NCBI RefSeq assembly: GCF_947166265.1
Contig: NZ_CAMVDO010000013.1
Location: 24,107-88,106 of the forward strand
Direction of reading: 5' to 3'
From: an uncultured Fibrobacter sp.
GTDB lineage: Bacteria; Fibrobacterota; Fibrobacteria; Fibrobacterales; Fibrobacteraceae
DNA length: 64,000 nt
The notes under the pieces were generated by a model. That model saw only the letters and a list, made by a program, of their open reading frames with translations, ran no database searches and was not told where the DNA came from. Shown one piece after another: positions 61,701 through 64,000 of this stretch (its first letter is position 1; every line of letters starts with the position of its first letter). Both the position numbers and the translations under genes were made by a program.

Positions 61701-61919
61701 AACAATGACATCTTTCGTGAGTTCGCCGCAAACGGAAGGATTCGCCGCAGTAGAGTCATTCCCGTTCACAATTTCGGCAAAGCCGTAAAGTTCTGCAGCG
61801 GTCGAAATCTGGTAGCAGCCATTCGACAGGGTTGGCGTCTTCGGGCGGATTGTTGCTGCAGTGGCGACGCCTCCAATAAGGAGTGCCGCAGAAACAGAAA
61901 GCAGATATCTGGAAATCAC
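58770..61919 (-). CDS. Large secreted GLUG/InlB-repeat protein with C-terminal sorting-type domain
   Basis: 1049 aa. Signal peptide ~1-22 (YLLSVSAALLIGGVATA). Two homologous halves begin CYQISTAAELYGFAEIV (~34) and CYEISDVEELYGFSALA (~478), each followed by KDVIVN-type and GNGHTISGLY or GQGHTISGLY GLUG-type motifs. Between them are two InlB B-repeats (Listeria-Bacteroides type) with FGGWYSDAEF and FWGWYDNEEL, and a third lies near ~900 (FLGWSLDTD). Ser linkers (SSSSxAKSSSS) and a ~65-residue sorting-type domain (YAVFDMQGRIIARG, GGYLVSIGDQVQKVFIR) end it. Surface adhesion is the usual guess for such repeats. Confidence 0.88.
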   Translation of the reverse strand: MISRYLLSVSAALLIGGVATAATIRPKTPTLSNGCYQISTAAELYGFAEIVNGNDSTAANPSVCGELTKDVIVNKDVLNGWDWLNSDSAETFAVWKPMVDFAGKFNGNGHTISGLYSPDNAGLFESIVSPKNSVVVIRDLGIIDSYFSSTTDLGVLVNSVSGKGEIQITNFYSQSTIESTKNSPDIAAVVGYVSENTALTLTNCYGVGKLVDSRYNYYSDLLGYAHSKNIKVENSYALKVSSTRYIDYGTLMDTIAFLNGAVTFLLKENLDGAIWGQDVGNDYFPIFSGKLKNSIAARYNVTFHTFGGDTTKYYDTYVAGLTTELPRGTSAKNLVFGGWYSDAEFTGENETEISNKTTGNLEYWARMYDRYKVTYHPNGGVRDSGSFYACGNPTSSFQDAILLTDSVECYLGGIGGSLSERYHRDSSIFWGWYDNEELKGAPVDSIKTSDKGDKHFYAKWFEYKRPPMDLADSCYEISDVEELYGFSALADGSFVKGGEAPNYICGRLMKDIVVNQNVLKRDGSLDSSRISDFIPWKMIVVNNGFFDGQGHTISGLYMENSEGVFYTGLPDKYTVTRVVIHNLKVRDSFISSDYSAGGIIGSHSKSLARIEIENTHFDGTIVIPSGYLNTYVGGLVAEAHYPLIIKNSSHRGLIYIGETAGAVGGLVGHSDYYTFLIQNSNEGRFVGGAELEEFFSGGDVGGLVGEVSKHFFIVNNYNAADFDCLNCVVNGLIGGYYVENNPFSIFAPYRPTQSFVLNNHSKGSIVRGRASKLDDYQVTFENNFYLQGTISRDSIGTEAEASAFEDGTITRALQDYVQKDADSVELAGGAYGANWIQGDEYPVLTGSEERDLAWLYITDYAYPMGYVLFYTPGQELPLPTPSLSDYTFLGWSLDTDVVTKIPSTAFGILEIRALWKAIPSSSSVAASSSSTAKSSSSEAKSSSSNAKSSSSTAKSSSSIEGKSSSSCTGKKCTETLSEIARNPQFTLSAVGREIRVAYAPVGAAYAVFDMQGRIIARGRAHSQNFGLTLSQAGGYLVSIGDQVQKVFIR

Positions 61920-62015
61920 GATTCGTCTCCTTCAACTCACTTAAAAATAATAATAAGATAAAACCTAATCACTAACCACTAATCACTTTCTACTATATTT
62001 CTATCTTTTATCCCC

Positions 62016-63914
62016 GTGATTCAAATTCAGAACGTTTCGAAATCCTTTGGCGTGCAGGTCCTTCTGGACGGCGCCTCGATGCTTGTAGGCGACCACGAAC
62101 GCGTGGGCCTCGTGGGCCGCAATGGTTGCGGCAAGTCGACGCTTTTCAAGATGATTCTCGGGCAGGAATGTCTCGATGGCGGCTCGATCGACATCCCGAA
62201 AAAATACACGCTCGGCTACCTGCAGCAGCACCTGAACTTTACGCACGCGACCGTACACGAAGAAGCCTGCAGCGTATTAAAGCCCAATGAAGACGGATGG
62301 ATCGAAGAACACAAGGTCGAAGCGATTCTGTTCGGTCTGGGCTTCGACGAAGAATCCATGCACAAGAGCCCGATGCTGTTGTCCGGCGGTTTCCAGATTC
62401 GCCTGAACCTAGCGAAGGTCTTGGCTTCTGAACCCGATATGCTGCTGCTCGACGAACCGACCAACTATCTTGACATCGTGTCGATGCGCTGGCTGAGCCG
62501 CTTCTTGCGCAACTGGAAAGGTGAAGTGCTGCTGATTACGCACGATCACCACTTCATGGACGAAGTCTGTACGCATACCGCGGGCATTTTCCGCCACAAG
62601 ATCCGCAAGGTGAAAGGCAGCGTCGAGAAGCTCCGCGAAACCGTCGCCGAAGAAGAAGAAGTCGCCCAGCGTACGCAGGAAAACGAGGCGAAAAAGAAGG
62701 CGCAGCTGGAACAGGTCATCGAACGTTTCCGCTACAAGGCCGCGAAAGCCGCCATGGTGCAGTCGAAAATCAAGGCCGCAGCAAAACTTGCGACCGGCGA
62801 ACGCCTCACCCACGAGCGCAATCTGGATTTCAGCTTTACCGAAGCGGATTTTCCCGGCAAGCGAATGCTTCAAATCAAGGGCCTTTCGTTCGCGTACCCG
62901 AACCGTGCAGAAGACGGAACCGCGCAGGGAATGGGGCCGGAGCTGATTACCGACCTTACGATGGAAGTTTTCAAGGGCGACCGCATCGCAGTCATCGGCC
63001 CGAACGGACGCGGTAAAACGACGCTCCTGAACCTGATAGCCAAGGAGCTCTCGCCCACCGCCGGCGAAATCAGCCACAATCCGAACCTGCAGATCAACTA
63101 TTTCGGCCAGACGAATATCAACCGCCTGAATTTAGACAACACCGTCGAAGAAGAAATCGCCTCGGCCATCGAGGAAGTCTCGCAAAAGAGCCGCGCCCGC
63201 GGACTCGCGGGCCTCATGATGTTCAGCGGCGATGCAGCATTAAAGAAGGTGAAAGTGCTGAGCGGTGGCGAACGCAGCCGCGTGCTCCTCGGAAAAATCC
63301 TGGCGAGCCCCTGCAACATGCTGCTGCTCGACGAACCGACGAACCACCTCGACATGGAAAGCATCGAAAGCCTAATCGACGCGCTCGACGACTACGAAGG
63401 CACCGCGATGGTGGTGACCCATGACGAAGAACTGCTGCACGCCTTTGCGACCAGACTCGTGGTATTCGACGGTGGCAAGTGCCGCATTTTCGAAGGTACC
63501 TACGCCGACTTCCTCGAAAAGGTGGGCTGGGCGAGCGAAAAGAAACCGGGCGGTTCCGAATCGGCTAATATTAAAGTTTCAAATATCGACGTGAAAACGG
63601 ACGCGCCCACCAGCGCTCCCCGCGCAAAAGAAGACCGCAAGGCCCGCGCCGACTACATCGCCGAACGCAGCAAGGTCGTGAAGCCGCTCGAAAAGAAGCT
63701 CGCGAAAATCGAAGAAGATATCGCGAAAGCCGAGGCACTCGGCGGAGAACTCGAGGCAAAGCTCGTGACCGCATCCGAAAGCGGCGACGGGAACGCCATT
63801 ACCGCCATCGCGAAGGACATGGACGACAACAAGAAAAAAGTTGACCAGCTCTACGAGGAATGGGAGCGCGTTAGCGCGGAGCTGGAAGCCGCCCGCGACA
63901 AGTACCCTATATAG
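62016..63914 (+). CDS. ABC-F family ATP-binding protein
   Basis: 632 aa, GTG start without a clear ribosome site. Two ABC domains, no membrane helices. Domain 1: Walker A GRNGCGKST (34-42), signature LSGGFQIRLNLAK, Walker B LLLDEPTNYLD. A charged linker helix (EEEVAQRTQENEAKKKAQLEQ) follows. Domain 2: GPNGRGKTT, signature LSGGERSRVLLGK, LLLDEPTNHLD. The C-terminal ~90 residues are a coiled coil (KVVKPLEKKLAKIEEDIAKAE). This is the ABC-F layout of ribosome-acting translation factors such as Uup and YbiT; some protect against antibiotics. Which subgroup cannot be told. Confidence 0.93.
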   Translation: MIQIQNVSKSFGVQVLLDGASMLVGDHERVGLVGRNGCGKSTLFKMILGQECLDGGSIDIPKKYTLGYLQQHLNFTHATVHEEACSVLKPNEDGWIEEHKVEAILFGLGFDEESMHKSPMLLSGGFQIRLNLAKVLASEPDMLLLDEPTNYLDIVSMRWLSRFLRNWKGEVLLITHDHHFMDEVCTHTAGIFRHKIRKVKGSVEKLRETVAEEEEVAQRTQENEAKKKAQLEQVIERFRYKAAKAAMVQSKIKAAAKLATGERLTHERNLDFSFTEADFPGKRMLQIKGLSFAYPNRAEDGTAQGMGPELITDLTMEVFKGDRIAVIGPNGRGKTTLLNLIAKELSPTAGEISHNPNLQINYFGQTNINRLNLDNTVEEEIASAIEEVSQKSRARGLAGLMMFSGDAALKKVKVLSGGERSRVLLGKILASPCNMLLLDEPTNHLDMESIESLIDALDDYEGTAMVVTHDEELLHAFATRLVVFDGGKCRIFEGTYADFLEKVGWASEKKPGGSESANIKVSNIDVKTDAPTSAPRAKEDRKARADYIAERSKVVKPLEKKLAKIEEDIAKAEALGGELEAKLVTASESGDGNAITAIAKDMDDNKKKVDQLYEEWERVSAELEAARDKYPI

Positions 63915-63929
63915 ACCGTTCGCGTGGCG

Positions 63930-63998
63930 CTATTTCCGGCGATGAATTCCTATCGTCATCGTCTCGTCGGCGCTGCCGCCCTTTTCAAGGCCACTCTT
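63930..63998 (-). CDS. Probable C-terminal end of a minus-strand gene (partial)
   Basis: One minus-strand frame is open from the window edge to a TAG at 63930-63932 and reads KSGLEKGGSADETMTIGIHRRK. The other two minus frames stop within the last 45 bases. It would converge on the ABC-F gene with a 15-base gap. Too short to identify. Confidence 0.35.
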   Translation of the reverse strand, partial: KSGLEKGGSADETMTIGIHRRK

Positions 63999-64000
63999 GA

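Noticed and set aside
62016..63914. ABC transporter ATPase
   Set aside because: Two ABC domains in one chain with a charged linker, no membrane partner gene nearby, and an ABC-F style C-terminal coiled coil.

Overview
The window looks like a chromosomal segment of a Fibrobacter species (Fibrobacterota). It carries a Fibrobacter-type major paralogous (FISUMP) domain protein, two GH45 endoglucanase-like lipoproteins with Ser/Gln-rich linkers, a pectate lyase and a large GLUG/InlB-repeat protein that share a C-terminal sorting-type domain, and a single S10-spc-alpha ribosomal cluster. Most genes lie on the minus strand. The assignment rests on protein features only, because no 16S rRNA is present.

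Region by region. (1) 1-8099, minus strand: an AT-rich operon of at least five genes, cut off by the window edge. In transcription order these are a coiled-coil protein with a GrpE-like C-terminus, a divergent 988-aa Hsp70/actin-fold protein, a 1014-aa HerA/FtsK-type ATPase with a long Ser/Thr/Gly linker, a 262-aa protein with a Gly/Ala/Ser-rich hydrophobic N-terminus, and a partial protein I do not recognise. This is the best candidate here for an undescribed system. (2) 8184-12231: paired palindromes, a FISUMP gene, and two PD-(D/E)XK nuclease/transposase-family genes. Each nuclease gene follows a copy of the same 393-bp leader, and the second is broken by a 107-bp insert that folds into three hairpins. 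(3) 12246-14771: M48 protease (HtpX-like), LemA and a YggS-type PLP protein. (4) 14910-16330: a second AT-rich island of two unrecognised genes.

(5) 16423-24136: lon, a secreted pectate lyase, and the protein-quality-control set tRNA-Leu, tig, clpP, clpX. (6) 24176-37527: a surface-polysaccharide cluster. It holds a Wzx-like flippase (plus strand) and, on the minus strand, outer-membrane exporter, Wzz-like chain-length protein, Wzy-like polymerase, FAD oxidoreductase, two GT2 glycosyltransferases, an SDR, a very large polytopic GT-C-like protein, a TIM-barrel isomerase and two SMR-type membrane proteins. The second GT2, the SMR pair and the GT-C-like protein could form a module that charges undecaprenyl phosphate with a sugar, flips it and transfers it outside. 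(7) 37617-51591: tuf-S10-spc-alpha ribosomal cluster, about 14 kb, with rpsD missing between rpsK and rpoA and frequent one-base TAATG overlaps.

(8) 52145-58733: two GH45 lipoproteins in tandem, an SGNH esterase-like protein, an alpha/beta hydrolase, a small XRE-type regulator with a palindrome over its likely -10 box, and a CAP-domain lipoprotein. (9) 58770-64000: a 1049-aa GLUG/InlB-repeat surface protein, an ABC-F ATPase and the probable tail of a further minus-strand gene. Intrinsic terminators separate many units. No CRISPR array or rRNA was seen, and no complete IS element was recognised.
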